DNA of 64,000 nt, from assembly GCA_963663315.1 (NCBI GenBank), contig OY760176.1, positions 62,001 to 126,000 of the forward strand, read 5' to 3'. Below are positions 34,643-42,738 of the stretch, piece by piece. The notes beneath the pieces were generated by a model, which was given only the letters and a program-made list of their open reading frames with translations, searched no databases and was not told the origin of the DNA. Made by a program: the position numbers and the translations under genes. Origin of the DNA: G963663315 sp963663315. GTDB taxonomy: Bacteria > Pseudomonadota > Gammaproteobacteria > Arenicellales > Poriferihabitantaceae. Position 1 is the stretch's first letter, and every line of letters starts with the position of its first letter.

Positions 34643-36004
34643 ATGGTGGGAACTAACGACCAGATAGCGACCCCGGAGGTTGCGGTGATGCTTGCTGCTG
34701 GACTTGGGTCACGCCTATTTCCGCAAACCACGACACCGAAGCCCCTGATCAAGGTGCTCGGACTGAGCCTCGCCGAACGGGTCGTCTGCACGTTGCTGGA
34801 CGCAGGCGTCCGGCGGGTCCTCGTCACTCTGGGTCATGAGGCCGAATCAGTGAAGGAGCATTTTTCCGGCATCGCCCGGCGTCGCGGCGTCACGATCGAC
34901 TTCATCGAAGCCGAGGGCTGGGAGCAGGGCAACGGCGCCAGCGCCCTGGCGGCCAAGGGTCGCACCGGCGAGGCGCCCTTCTTCCTGGTCATGATCGATC
35001 ATCTGTTCAATCCCGCAATCGCACGGGCCCTGGCCAACGACCCGCCGGCAGTGGGCGAACTTCGCCTCGCCGTGGACCGCGACAAAGGCGCCATCTTCGA
35101 TCTCGACGATGTCACCCGGGTCAAGATCGACGACGGACGCATTAAGGAAATCGAGAAGAACCTCGACGATTGGGATGCCGGCGACACCGGGGTCATGCTT
35201 TGCACGACCGGCCTGTTCGAAGGTCTCGAGCGCGCGGCGGCAAGCAACAAGCACGGGCTTTCCGACGGGCTCAGGGAACTGGCGCGCGAGGGGCGGGCGA
35301 GAACCGTCGACGTGACTGGAATGCGGTGGCTCGACGTGGACACGCCCGACGCCTTGCGTGAAGCCGAACGACGTCTGATGCGCGACCAGGGCCGCAAGAC
35401 CCGGGACGGGCCGGTGTCGCGCCATCTCAACCGCCCGGTTTCCCGATGGCTCAGCCGCTATCTGGTACGCACGGCGGTAACGCCCAACCAAGTCTCCCTG
35501 GCCTCGTGGATACTGTCCTGCAGTGCTGCGGGGTTGATGGCATTGGGCGGCTATCCCGCCCTGGCCGCCGGTGGCGTGCTGGCGCAACTGGCCTCGATCA
35601 TCGACGGTTGCGATGGCGAGATCGCCCGGCTGAAGCATTCCCAGAGCGAGTTCGGCGGCTGGTTCGACGCGGTCCTCGATCGGTATGCCGACGCCGCCCT
35701 GTTGTTCGGCCTGATGTGGCACGAATTCGCTGCGACCGGCACAACCCTGTCCGTCGTGCTGGGGTTCGCGGCAATTGTCGGGTCGTTCCTAAACAGCTAT
35801 ACGGCGGACAAGTACGACGGGCTGATGGCTCAAAGGTTGCGAGGCGTCTCATACGTCCGGCTGGGCCGTGACGTTCGGGTGTTCGTCATCTTCCTTGGCG
35901 CCATCCTGAACCAGCCATTATTCACCCTGGGTGTCGTTGCATTGGTGATGAATTTGGAAGTAGTTCGAAGGATCGTGATGTACAGGCGCGCTGCAGCGTC
36001 ATAG
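34643..36004 (+). CDS. Fused CTP:inositol-1-phosphate cytidylyltransferase / CDP-inositol phosphotransferase (DIPP synthase type)
   Basis: Bifunctional 453-residue protein. The first half is a nucleotidyltransferase (MLAAGLGSRLFPQ, TTTPKPLIKVLG, an acidic VMIDHLF metal site). The second half is a membrane-bound CDP-alcohol phosphotransferase with the hallmark DG-x2-AR-x8-G-x3-D-x3-D motif (DGCDGEIAR...GGWFDAVLDRYAD) and several hydrophobic helices. This fusion is known as IPCT/DIPPS. It makes CDP-inositol and condenses it with inositol 1-phosphate to di-myo-inositol phosphate phosphate, a precursor of a compatible solute found mainly in hyperthermophiles. Glycerophospho-inositol synthesis is an alternative. 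It is preceded by a second, broken N-terminal copy. Confidence 0.85.
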   Translation: MVGTNDQIATPEVAVMLAAGLGSRLFPQTTTPKPLIKVLGLSLAERVVCTLLDAGVRRVLVTLGHEAESVKEHFSGIARRRGVTIDFIEAEGWEQGNGASALAAKGRTGEAPFFLVMIDHLFNPAIARALANDPPAVGELRLAVDRDKGAIFDLDDVTRVKIDDGRIKEIEKNLDDWDAGDTGVMLCTTGLFEGLERAAASNKHGLSDGLRELAREGRARTVDVTGMRWLDVDTPDALREAERRLMRDQGRKTRDGPVSRHLNRPVSRWLSRYLVRTAVTPNQVSLASWILSCSAAGLMALGGYPALAAGGVLAQLASIIDGCDGEIARLKHSQSEFGGWFDAVLDRYADAALLFGLMWHEFAATGTTLSVVLGFAAIVGSFLNSYTADKYDGLMAQRLRGVSYVRLGRDVRVFVIFLGAILNQPLFTLGVVALVMNLEVVRRIVMYRRAAAS

Positions 36005-36640
36005 CGGGCGAATGGGCTAACTGAGAACGGCAGAGCAATAATCCCCCACTGAAGCGGCCGGTCGATCCGGCTGCGGCGGACCAAAATGGGACCGCGTATA
36101 GCCTTCTGTCAGGGTTGCTCTGACTGGAAGGCGGGGGGGATGTATCGGGTGGAGTTGTACGCACGGGTTCGGCGGGCGTGTCATGTCGAGGGGATGAGCA
36201 CCCGCGAGGCCTCGCGGGTGTTTGGTGTAGACCGCAAGACAGTCCGTAAGATGCTGTCGTTCTCGGTGCCGCCAGGGTATCGCCGAAGCGCGCCGCCGAG
36301 GCGGCCAAAGCTGGGTCCGTTCACGGGAATCATCGATCGGATCTTGGAAGACGATCGGACCAGCCACCGCAAGCAACGGCACACTGCGAAGCGCATCTTC
36401 GACCGCCTCCGGGACGAGTACGGTTTCACGGGCGGCTACACCATCGTGAAGGACTACGTTCGTGAGCAGGGGCTTCGGTCGCGTGAGGTGTTCGTGCCAC
36501 TCTCCCATTCCCCCGGTCACGCCCAGGCGGACTTCGGCGAAGCGATGGCGGTGATCGGCGGCGCGTTACGGAAGATCCACTTCCTTGCCTTCGACCTTCC
36601 CCACAGTGATGGTTGCTTTGTTGCGGCCTATCCGGCGGAG

Positions 36641-38015
36641 GAGCTATTGTCAAAAGTTGTGTATGGGCTGATCATGCGGCGGCGCGATCCTGGCGTTCTC
36701 CATCTACGAATTTGACGCCGCGAATGATCTCGGCGAGATGGTTCGATCCATCGAGTTTTCTCCATTTTCTCTGAGCGCACTGGCATAGTTTGAAGACCAT
36801 GGCCATCGCCGTCTTGCGCGACAGGCAGCCCTTGGTCCGGTAGGTGCGCAGACGAACCGTGGCGAACGTGCTCTCGATGGGGTTGGTCGTGCGTACATGC
36901 TTCCAGTGCTCGGCGGGGAAGTCGTAGAACGTCAGCAGGACGTCGCGGTCCTTGGCCAGGCAGGCCGCGGCCTTGTCGTACTTCGGCCCGTAGGCTTCCA
37001 GGAAGAAGTCGAAGGCGCTCTCGGCATCCTTCCTGGTTTCGGCCATCCAGATGTCTTGCAGGCGCCCCTTGGCTTTCTTTTGCAGACCCTTGGGCAGCTT
37101 GTTCAAGACGTTGCCCGTCTTGTGAACCCAGCAGCGTTGCTCGCGGGCGCCTGGGTAGACTTGGCGGAGCGCCTTCCAGAAGCCGAGCGCGCCGTCGCCG
37201 AGCGCCAGTTGCGGACCCATTTCAAGGCCGCGCCGCTTGAGATCGAGCAGAACTTCGAGCCAGGACTGCTCACTTTCGCGATAGCCGTCGGCGATGGCGA
37301 TCAGTTCCTTCTGTCCCTTGTCCGTGGCCCCGACGATCACCAGGATGCACTGCTTCTCTTCCTCCATGCGGGCGCTGAAATAGATGCCGTCCACCCAGAA
37401 ATAGACGTAGCGCTTGGCCGTGAGGTCGCGCCGTTGCCAGCGCTCCGCCTCAACCCCCCAGACCTCTTTCAGCCGGGTGATCGTGGAGGCCGAAAGCCCC
37501 GGCGCGGAGCTCCCCAGGAGCGCCGCCAAGGCTTCCCCGAAGTCGCCGGTGGAAATGCCCTTCAGATACAGCCATGGCAAAAGGTCTTCCAGGCTCTTGG
37601 CGCGGCGCAGATAGCGCGGCAGGATCGCCGACGTGAAGCGGATGGCGCCGTCCCCCCGGTCCCGCACACGGGGTTGGCGCACGCTCACCGGGCCGATCCC
37701 GGTCTGGATGAAGCGTTCCGGCAGATATCCATTGCGGACAACCCGGCGGCGGCCGGCGGCGTCAACAAGCGCCGCATGGCTACCCAAAAACACGGAGACC
37801 TCGGCCTCAACGGCTTGGGCCAACAACTCGCGAGCTCCAGCTTGTAGGACTTCCGTCAACGTATCTTTCTGAAAATCAGATGGGTTTTGAAAAGCAACAA
37901 CGGTATTCTCTTTCATGGCGTATCCTTCCTTGGCTTAGCTCAAGTGGTGACATCAACAATCACCAGGATACGCCGCCTTCATTTCAACGCCGTACACAAG
38001 ATTCGGTTATAGCTC
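36641..38015 (-). mobile_element. IS256-family insertion sequence in istA
   Basis: The 1375-bp element has imperfect terminal inverted repeats (GAGCTAT at both tips, then a TGTGTA block about 10 nt in). It is flanked by a perfect 9-bp direct repeat CCGGCGGAG at 36632-36640 and 38016-38024, the expected IS256-type target duplication. It carries one transposase gene on the minus strand. Confidence 0.93.
36672..37916 (-). CDS. IS256-family (mutator-type) transposase
   Basis: The 414-residue transposase has DDE residues Asp in WVDGIYFSAR, Asp in LALGDGALGFWK and Glu in TTNPIESTFATVRLRT, with the family CWVHKTGNVLNKLPK block between. The length is normal. It appears intact and lies inside a perfect target duplication, so the element may be active. 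A large plus-strand open frame through the same DNA is not a gene. Confidence 0.94.
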   Translation of the reverse strand: MKENTVVAFQNPSDFQKDTLTEVLQAGARELLAQAVEAEVSVFLGSHAALVDAAGRRRVVRNGYLPERFIQTGIGPVSVRQPRVRDRGDGAIRFTSAILPRYLRRAKSLEDLLPWLYLKGISTGDFGEALAALLGSSAPGLSASTITRLKEVWGVEAERWQRRDLTAKRYVYFWVDGIYFSARMEEEKQCILVIVGATDKGQKELIAIADGYRESEQSWLEVLLDLKRRGLEMGPQLALGDGALGFWKALRQVYPGAREQRCWVHKTGNVLNKLPKGLQKKAKGRLQDIWMAETRKDAESAFDFFLEAYGPKYDKAAACLAKDRDVLLTFYDFPAEHWKHVRTTNPIESTFATVRLRTYRTKGCLSRKTAMAMVFKLCQCAQRKWRKLDGSNHLAEIIRGVKFVDGERQDRAAA

Positions 38016-39019
38016 CCGGCGGAGACGACCGAAGCATTCTGCGATGGCCACAACGCGGCGTTTGCCTTCTTCGGCGGCGTCCCCCGATCCATCCTGTACG
38101 ACAACACCAAGCTGGCGGTTGCCCGGATCCTGGGCGATGGGAAGCGGCAGCGAACGCGCGTCTTCACGGAGCTTCAGTCCCACTATCTGTTCGAGGACAG
38201 GTTCGGCCGGCCGGGCAAGGGCAACGACAAGGGCAAGGTCGAGGGACTGGTCGGCTTCATCCGGCGGAACTTCCTGGTCCCCGTCCCGCGTGCCGAGAGC
38301 TTCGCGGCCCTCAACGATGCTCTCGCCGAACAGTGCCGCCGGCGCCAGGCGGCGCGGCTGCGGGGCCACAAGGAGACCATCGGCGAGCGTCTCGAGCGGG
38401 ATCGTCAAGTTCTCTTGCCATTGCCGCCTGCTCCCTATGATGCCTGCGATAAGCGCCCTGGACGGGCGAGTTCGCTGTCGCTGGTGCGTTACCGCAGCAA
38501 CGACTATTCCGTGCCCGTGGCCTACGGCCACCGTGAGGTGCTCATCCGGGGCTACGTCGATGAGGTGGTGATCAGCTGCGGGGCCGAGGTGATCGCCCGG
38601 CACCGCCGGTCCTACGACAGCGAGGACCTGATCTTCGACCCGCTGCATTACCTGCCCTTGATCGAGCAGAAGATCGGCGCCCTCGACCAGGCCGCGCCAT
38701 TGGCGGGCTGGGACCTGCCCGAGGCCTTCATCACTCTGCGGCGGCTCCTCGAAGCTCGTATGGGCAAGGCAGGCAAGCGCGAGTACGTCCAGGTGCTCCG
38801 TCTACTGGAGACCTTCCGGCTCGAGGAGGTCGAGGGTGCGGTCGGCGACGCCCTGCGGCTCGGCGCAATCGGCTTTGATGCGGTGAAGCACCTGGTACTG
38901 TGCCGCATCGAGCGGCGGCCGCCCAGGCTCAACCTCGACGTCTATCCGTATCTGCCGCGCGCCCGGGTCGCGATGACGTCCGCCAAGTCGTACATGAGCC
39001 TGCTGTCGGGGCTCGGCGC

Positions 39020-39784
39020 ATGACCGACACACCGCAAGTGCTGCTCGCCCACCACCTCAAGACGCTGAAGCTGCCGACCTTCCTGCGCGAGTACGACAAG
39101 ATCGCCCGGCAGTGCGCCTCGGAAGGCGTCGATCACGTCCGCTACCTGTTGAGACTCGCCGAGCTCGAGCTGATCGACCGCGAGCGCCGCATGGTCGAGC
39201 GGCGCATCAAGGCGGCGCGCTTCCCCGTGGTCAAGAGCCTCGACAGCTTCGACTTCAAGGTCATCCCCTCGCTCAACAAGGCGCTGGTCCTGGAGCTGGC
39301 CCGCTGCGAGTACATCGAGCGCCGCGAGAACCTCATCGCGCTCGGCAACAGTGGGACCGGCAAGACCCACATCGCCCTCGGTCTCGGCCTGGCGGCCTGC
39401 CAGAAGGGCCTCTCGGTCGGCTTCATCACCGCCGCCGCGCTGGTCCACGAACTCATCGAGGCCCGCGATGACAAGCAGCTGCTGAGGTTCCAGAAGAAGC
39501 TCGCCACCTACAAGCTTCTGATCGTCGACGAACTCGGCTTCGTGCCGCTGTCGAAGACCGGCGCCGAGCTGTTGTTCGAGGTGTTCAGCCAACGCTACGA
39601 GCGGGGCTCGACCCTGGTCACCACCAATCTGCCCTTCGACGAATGGACCGAGGTGTTCGGCTCCGAGCGCCTCACCGGCGCGCTCCTCGATCGCCTCACC
39701 CACCACGTCAACATCCTCGAGATGAACGGTGACAGCTACAGGCTCAACCAGAGCCGCAGGCGTCAAACCCCGACTGCTAACTGA
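39020..39784 (+). CDS. istB: IS21-family helper ATPase IstB
   Basis: The 254-residue AAA+ ATPase has Walker A GNSGTGKTHIALGLG, Walker B LLIVDELGFVPL and sensor STLVTTNLPF. IstB directs IstA to target DNA. The start at 39020 overlaps the istA stop; the in-frame extension back to 38900 is inside istA and not used. It ends two bases before the IS3-family copy B, which has removed the right end of the IS21 element. Confidence 0.93.
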   Translation: MTDTPQVLLAHHLKTLKLPTFLREYDKIARQCASEGVDHVRYLLRLAELELIDRERRMVERRIKAARFPVVKSLDSFDFKVIPSLNKALVLELARCEYIERRENLIALGNSGTGKTHIALGLGLAACQKGLSVGFITAAALVHELIEARDDKQLLRFQKKLATYKLLIVDELGFVPLSKTGAELLFEVFSQRYERGSTLVTTNLPFDEWTEVFGSERLTGALLDRLTHHVNILEMNGDSYRLNQSRRRQTPTAN

Positions 39785-39825
39785 ACTGAATCGCCCCGGG
39801 AATTCCGGAGACTCGGTTGTTTGAG

Positions 39826-40725
39826 TCAAGCCACCATGGCTGACTCTTCAAGCTGTCGATAATACATCATTTCATATTCAGCCGGTGGCACATCGCCGAT
39901 CGGTTCAAGTAGACGGCGATTGTTAAACCAGTCCACCCATTCCAGGGTTGCATATTCAACCTCTTCAATATTTTTCCACGGACCCCGACGACGAATCACT
40001 TCGGTTTTATAAAGACCATGGATGGTCTCGGCCAGGGCATTGTCGTAGGAATCACCAACACTGCCGACCGATGCATCCATATCAGCCTCGGCCAAACGCT
40101 CAGTATAACGAATCGACAGATACTGGCTGCCACGGTCGCTATGATGAATCAGCCCTTCTATTTTTGTACGAGACCATAACGCTTGTTCCAGTGCATCCAG
40201 TACCAGATCGGTATGCAGTGATCGACTGACCCGCCAGCCGACGATGTGCCGGGAAAATACATCGATGACAAAGGCCACGTAGACGAATCCTGACCAGGTC
40301 GCGACCTGCGTGATGTCGGCGACCCAGAGTTGGTTCGGCCGCTTCGCGATAAACTGGCGATTTACCAGGTCAGCCGGACCAGCCAGGGTATCGTCGCGAA
40401 TAGTTGTCCAACACTTGCGACCCCGTGTCACGCCTTGTATTCCCAGTTGATTCATCAGGCGCTCCACGGTGCAACGGGCCACTTCAATCTTTTCGCGATT
40501 CATCTGGCGCCAAACCTTTCGCGCACCGTAGACCCGAAAGTTATCTTCCCAGATTCGCTTGATATCAATCTGGAGTTGTTGATCCTGCTTAGTCCGTTCC
40601 GGCAACCGGTCAGGATCAGTCTCACGCGCCTTCTCTTCGTAATAGGTCGAAGGGGCGATCGGCAATTGCTTGCAAACTGGCTCGACTCCATATTTAGCCC
40701 GATGCTCGTCGATAAACGAGATCAA
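39826..40725 (-). CDS. IS3-family transposase OrfB (copy B)
   Basis: The 299-residue DDE transposase is almost identical to the copy A protein. The motifs are the same (VADITQVAT, HHSDRGSQY, AETIHGLYK), with a handful of substitutions. It overlaps orfA by four bases and should be expressed by a -1 frameshift in the T7 run of orfA. It appears intact. Confidence 0.88.
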   Translation of the reverse strand: MISFIDEHRAKYGVEPVCKQLPIAPSTYYEEKARETDPDRLPERTKQDQQLQIDIKRIWEDNFRVYGARKVWRQMNREKIEVARCTVERLMNQLGIQGVTRGRKCWTTIRDDTLAGPADLVNRQFIAKRPNQLWVADITQVATWSGFVYVAFVIDVFSRHIVGWRVSRSLHTDLVLDALEQALWSRTKIEGLIHHSDRGSQYLSIRYTERLAEADMDASVGSVGDSYDNALAETIHGLYKTEVIRRRGPWKNIEEVEYATLEWVDWFNNRRLLEPIGDVPPAEYEMMYYRQLEESAMVA

Positions 40726-41045
40726 TACTTCGGTCGGCGGTCGAGCTCCGCCTGGGCAAAAAAAGCGGACGCCTTACGCAGAATCTCGTTAGCACGCTTC
40801 AGTTCTCGATTCTCGCGCTCCAACTCCTTGAGTCGTTCTCGATCTGAAGTCGTCATTCCTGATCGTTTTCCCTGATCAGTCTCTGACCGTCGCACCCATT
40901 TACGCAAAGTCTCCGCCGTACAGCCAATCTTGCTCGATATCGAACACATGGCCGCCCATTCGGATTCATACTCACTTTGGGGTTCAAACACCATGCGTAC
41001 TGCACGTTCCCGGATTTCCGGGGAATATCTTTTGGATCTGTTCAT
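40722..41045 (-). CDS. IS3-family OrfA (copy B)
   Basis: The 107-residue DNA-binding OrfA is identical in translation to copy A (helix-turn-helix plus C-terminal coiled coil). It lies in the inverted orientation relative to copy A, so transcription from both copies points into the bracketed segment. Confidence 0.88.
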   Translation of the reverse strand: MNRSKRYSPEIRERAVRMVFEPQSEYESEWAAMCSISSKIGCTAETLRKWVRRSETDQGKRSGMTTSDRERLKELERENRELKRANEILRKASAFFAQAELDRRPKY

Positions 41046-41102
41046 TACTCCATCCTCTCAAGAAATGGAGCCTCCGACAAACCCGGGCGATTCACCATCG
41101 AT

Positions 41103-41984
41103 ATGCGGGAACTGAAAGGCGTTCGCAAGGATTTCGAGGAAGTACACCACATGACGTTCGGCGGCAATCCACCACCGCCGCACTCCGACGACAGGAAGAA
41201 GCCGGTCGAGTTGTCCGTCGCCGAGGCGGAACTCGCGCATGACATCATAGTGGATTGGGTGTGGCGTCTGGCTCCCAGGAAGTCACGTCGTCTCAACGTC
41301 CTTCTCTGGCATATGAAAAGACTTCGCAGGGCAACGCTTCGTGCGTTTCCCGCATACGCTGATGCGCTGGAGACGGCAGCTACGGTAAGCGGAGCCTCCA
41401 ACGCCAAGGACGTCGGAAATTGGCTTCACAACCTCCCCAATCGCGTCGTGAAAGCCATGGCGGCGTGCATGACGGACATGGAGAGGAACTTCGCCGCCAG
41501 GGGCGTCTTCGCATGTATCGAAGCGCGCATCGAAAGGCCGCACGACATAACCGCAGTGTTCGACTGGAGCTTTCAGAATCGGTGGGAATCCGACGATCGC
41601 GAGCCGCAGCATCCGGCCCCGGCCTACGCGCGGACTCTCGGCAGCCGCAGCTTCCGGAGGAAGATGGAAGTTATCCTCGGACAGGACATCGCGATGGAGG
41701 TCATTTCCGTATACGACGACGCTATCTCCGCCCGAAGGCTGCGGTCGCGCGTTGCCGCCGCCTGCCGCGAGCATGGAGCGGCTCTGCCTGAATCGGCAGA
41801 GGACATGGCGGCTGTCGTGGAGAACCACCCCTATTTCACGTCCCTCGGATCTCCCCGAATCCCAAAGTATCGGAAGATGGACAAGCACGAGATGTTCCGG
41901 CAGGCGGTCGAGGACGCAGTTGCCAGCGTCCTATGTCAGGAGATTGAACCCCAAACCGAGGGGGATGCCTCGACCCCCGGATAG
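41103..41984 (+). CDS. Protein of unknown function at the island IS edge, probably 5'-truncated
   Basis: I do not recognise this protein of about 293 residues. The frame is open across the IS3 copy B end (41094), and the first ATG inside the unique DNA is at 41103, so the native N-terminus may be lost. Visible features are a charged Arg-rich helix (APRKSRRLNVLLWHMKRLRRATLRAF), a WLHNLPNRVVKAMAACM segment and HPYFTSLGSPRIPKYRKMDKHEMF near the end. It has no membrane segment. Base composition matches the GC-rich island. It could be an accessory protein of the integrated plasmid or island. Confidence 0.5.
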   Translation: MRELKGVRKDFEEVHHMTFGGNPPPPHSDDRKKPVELSVAEAELAHDIIVDWVWRLAPRKSRRLNVLLWHMKRLRRATLRAFPAYADALETAATVSGASNAKDVGNWLHNLPNRVVKAMAACMTDMERNFAARGVFACIEARIERPHDITAVFDWSFQNRWESDDREPQHPAPAYARTLGSRSFRRKMEVILGQDIAMEVISVYDDAISARRLRSRVAAACREHGAALPESAEDMAAVVENHPYFTSLGSPRIPKYRKMDKHEMFRQAVEDAVASVLCQEIEPQTEGDASTPG

Positions 41985-42102
41985 CGCCTGGTGCTAGGTT
42001 CGACAGACAAGGGGAGACAACATGTGCTACTTCGGGTGCGGGCGAAACGCACGCACGCCCCCGACGCCTGACCAGAACGAAGTAGGGGGTGACAACGGGG
42101 GC

Positions 42103-42210
42103 TTAATTGTTCTCCAGGCCAATGATGGATGCGATGAACGGCCCGACCCTCTCGGAGGCGGCCTCGATGTCGTGGTCTGCGAGATTGTCGTTCAGCGCCC
42201 AACCTTGACC
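42103..42210 (-). pseudogene. Tyrosine recombinase, C-terminal remnant of a third integrase
   Basis: The minus strand reads LADHDIEAASERVGPFIASI and ends with a TAA at 42103-42105. It aligns with the tail of the intact second integrase (VSDRDVEAAAERIGGVMAGI). Only the last 30 or so residues remain. It shows that another recombinase of the same family was once here. Confidence 0.65.
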
Positions 42211-42271
42211 CCACTCGATCCAGTCAAATCAATAAGTTACGGTGCCGATCGGCGCGCAATCTACGCGCCAA

Positions 42272-42380
42272 TCAACAGTCTCTGTCGACGAAGAGCCGTA
42301 GCTGCTGGTCTTTGATGCGGTTCTCCATCTCGCCGCGGGCGCAGTACAGACGTTCGTGGAGTACGGCCTCTCCTGGCGTC
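42272..42380 (-). pseudogene. IS1380-family transposase, C-terminal remnant
   Basis: The minus strand encodes LHERLYCARGEMENRIKDQQ followed by LRLFVDR, a hallmark C-terminal segment of IS1380-family transposases (YCARGDMENRIKEQQ form). A premature stop follows at 42272. The remainder of the transposase is absent. Confidence 0.65.
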
Positions 42381-42738
42381 TGGTGCTAACCCAGCGGGGC
42401 GCCAATGCAGTTGATCTCGGCATCGAGGCGACGGCGCTCGAGCGCGCAATCGACGACGCAGCGCCCGGGCACGCCCTCGGCTCTCGGGTGGCCGCGCGCT
42501 TGTGAGGTCCCCGGGAACGGCACCTTCCACCATGACGTTGTGGCGCTCCGCGCTTCGCCGATGCCTTGCGGCCGCTCCCGTAAGCCGACGACCACGAATT
42601 CCCCCCTGCCGCGACGCCCGGCCGTGCAATGTCGGCAATCCGGCCTTCGCCGATCCGGCGGTCAGCGCACAAGGCATTGCACCGGTCCCTCCAAGGTCCA
42701 AAGACCCTGATAATGCCGTCGATTTCAGACGGCAGTTT

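Larger units (their letters stand above)
36140..39023 (+). pseudogene. istA: IS21-family transposase IstA, split by an IS256 element
   Basis: The 5' part (36140-36640) encodes the helix-turn-helix (MSTREASRVFGVDRKTVRKML) and the start of the DDE core (HAQADFGEAM). The 3' part (38025-39023) continues with TTEAFCDGHNAAFAFFGGVP, ILYDN and the C-terminal domain. Removing 36641-38015 and one copy of the 9-bp duplication restores an uninterrupted frame of 500 codons. The gene was therefore intact until a recent insertion. ATG 36140 follows a G-rich ribosome site. The stop overlaps istB (ATGA). Confidence 0.88.
36005..39786 (+). mobile_element. IS21-family element, interrupted and 3'-truncated
   Basis: The element consists of istA (split by an IS256 insertion) and istB with the usual ATGA overlap. 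The left end lies somewhere in 36005-36139, where the DNA has short repeats around GCGGCCGGTCGATCC, but I could not fix the terminal base. The right end is missing: the IS3-family copy B starts three bases after the istB stop. The element cannot move as it stands. Confidence 0.75.
39787..41094 (-). mobile_element. IS3-family insertion sequence, copy B (inverted)
   Basis: The 1308-bp element is a near-identical, oppositely oriented copy of 25924-27232, one G shorter in the terminal repeat near 41087. Flanking triplets (AAC left, CCA right) do not match each other or those of copy A, so no target duplication is seen. Together the two copies bracket 12.5 kb in composite-transposon arrangement. 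Confidence 0.85.
41985..42738. other. Degenerate interval with mobile-gene relics
   Basis: About 750 nt between the unknown gene and the right integrase pair. It holds two recognisable minus-strand fragments (integrase tail 42103-42210 and IS1380 tail 42272-42380, listed separately). A further open stretch at about 42386-42595 (ending ALERRRLDAEINCIGAPLG) is one I cannot place. The rest shows no gene. Confidence 0.45.

Noticed and set aside
36897..37847. A 316-codon plus-strand open frame across the IS256 element
   Set aside because: It is antisense to the intact IS256 transposase and has no recognisable domain.
42229..42701. Minus-strand ORFs of about 147 codons downstream of the right integrase pair
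   Set aside because: Only a short in-frame piece in another frame matches IS1380; the long frames themselves read as Arg/Ala-rich shadows.
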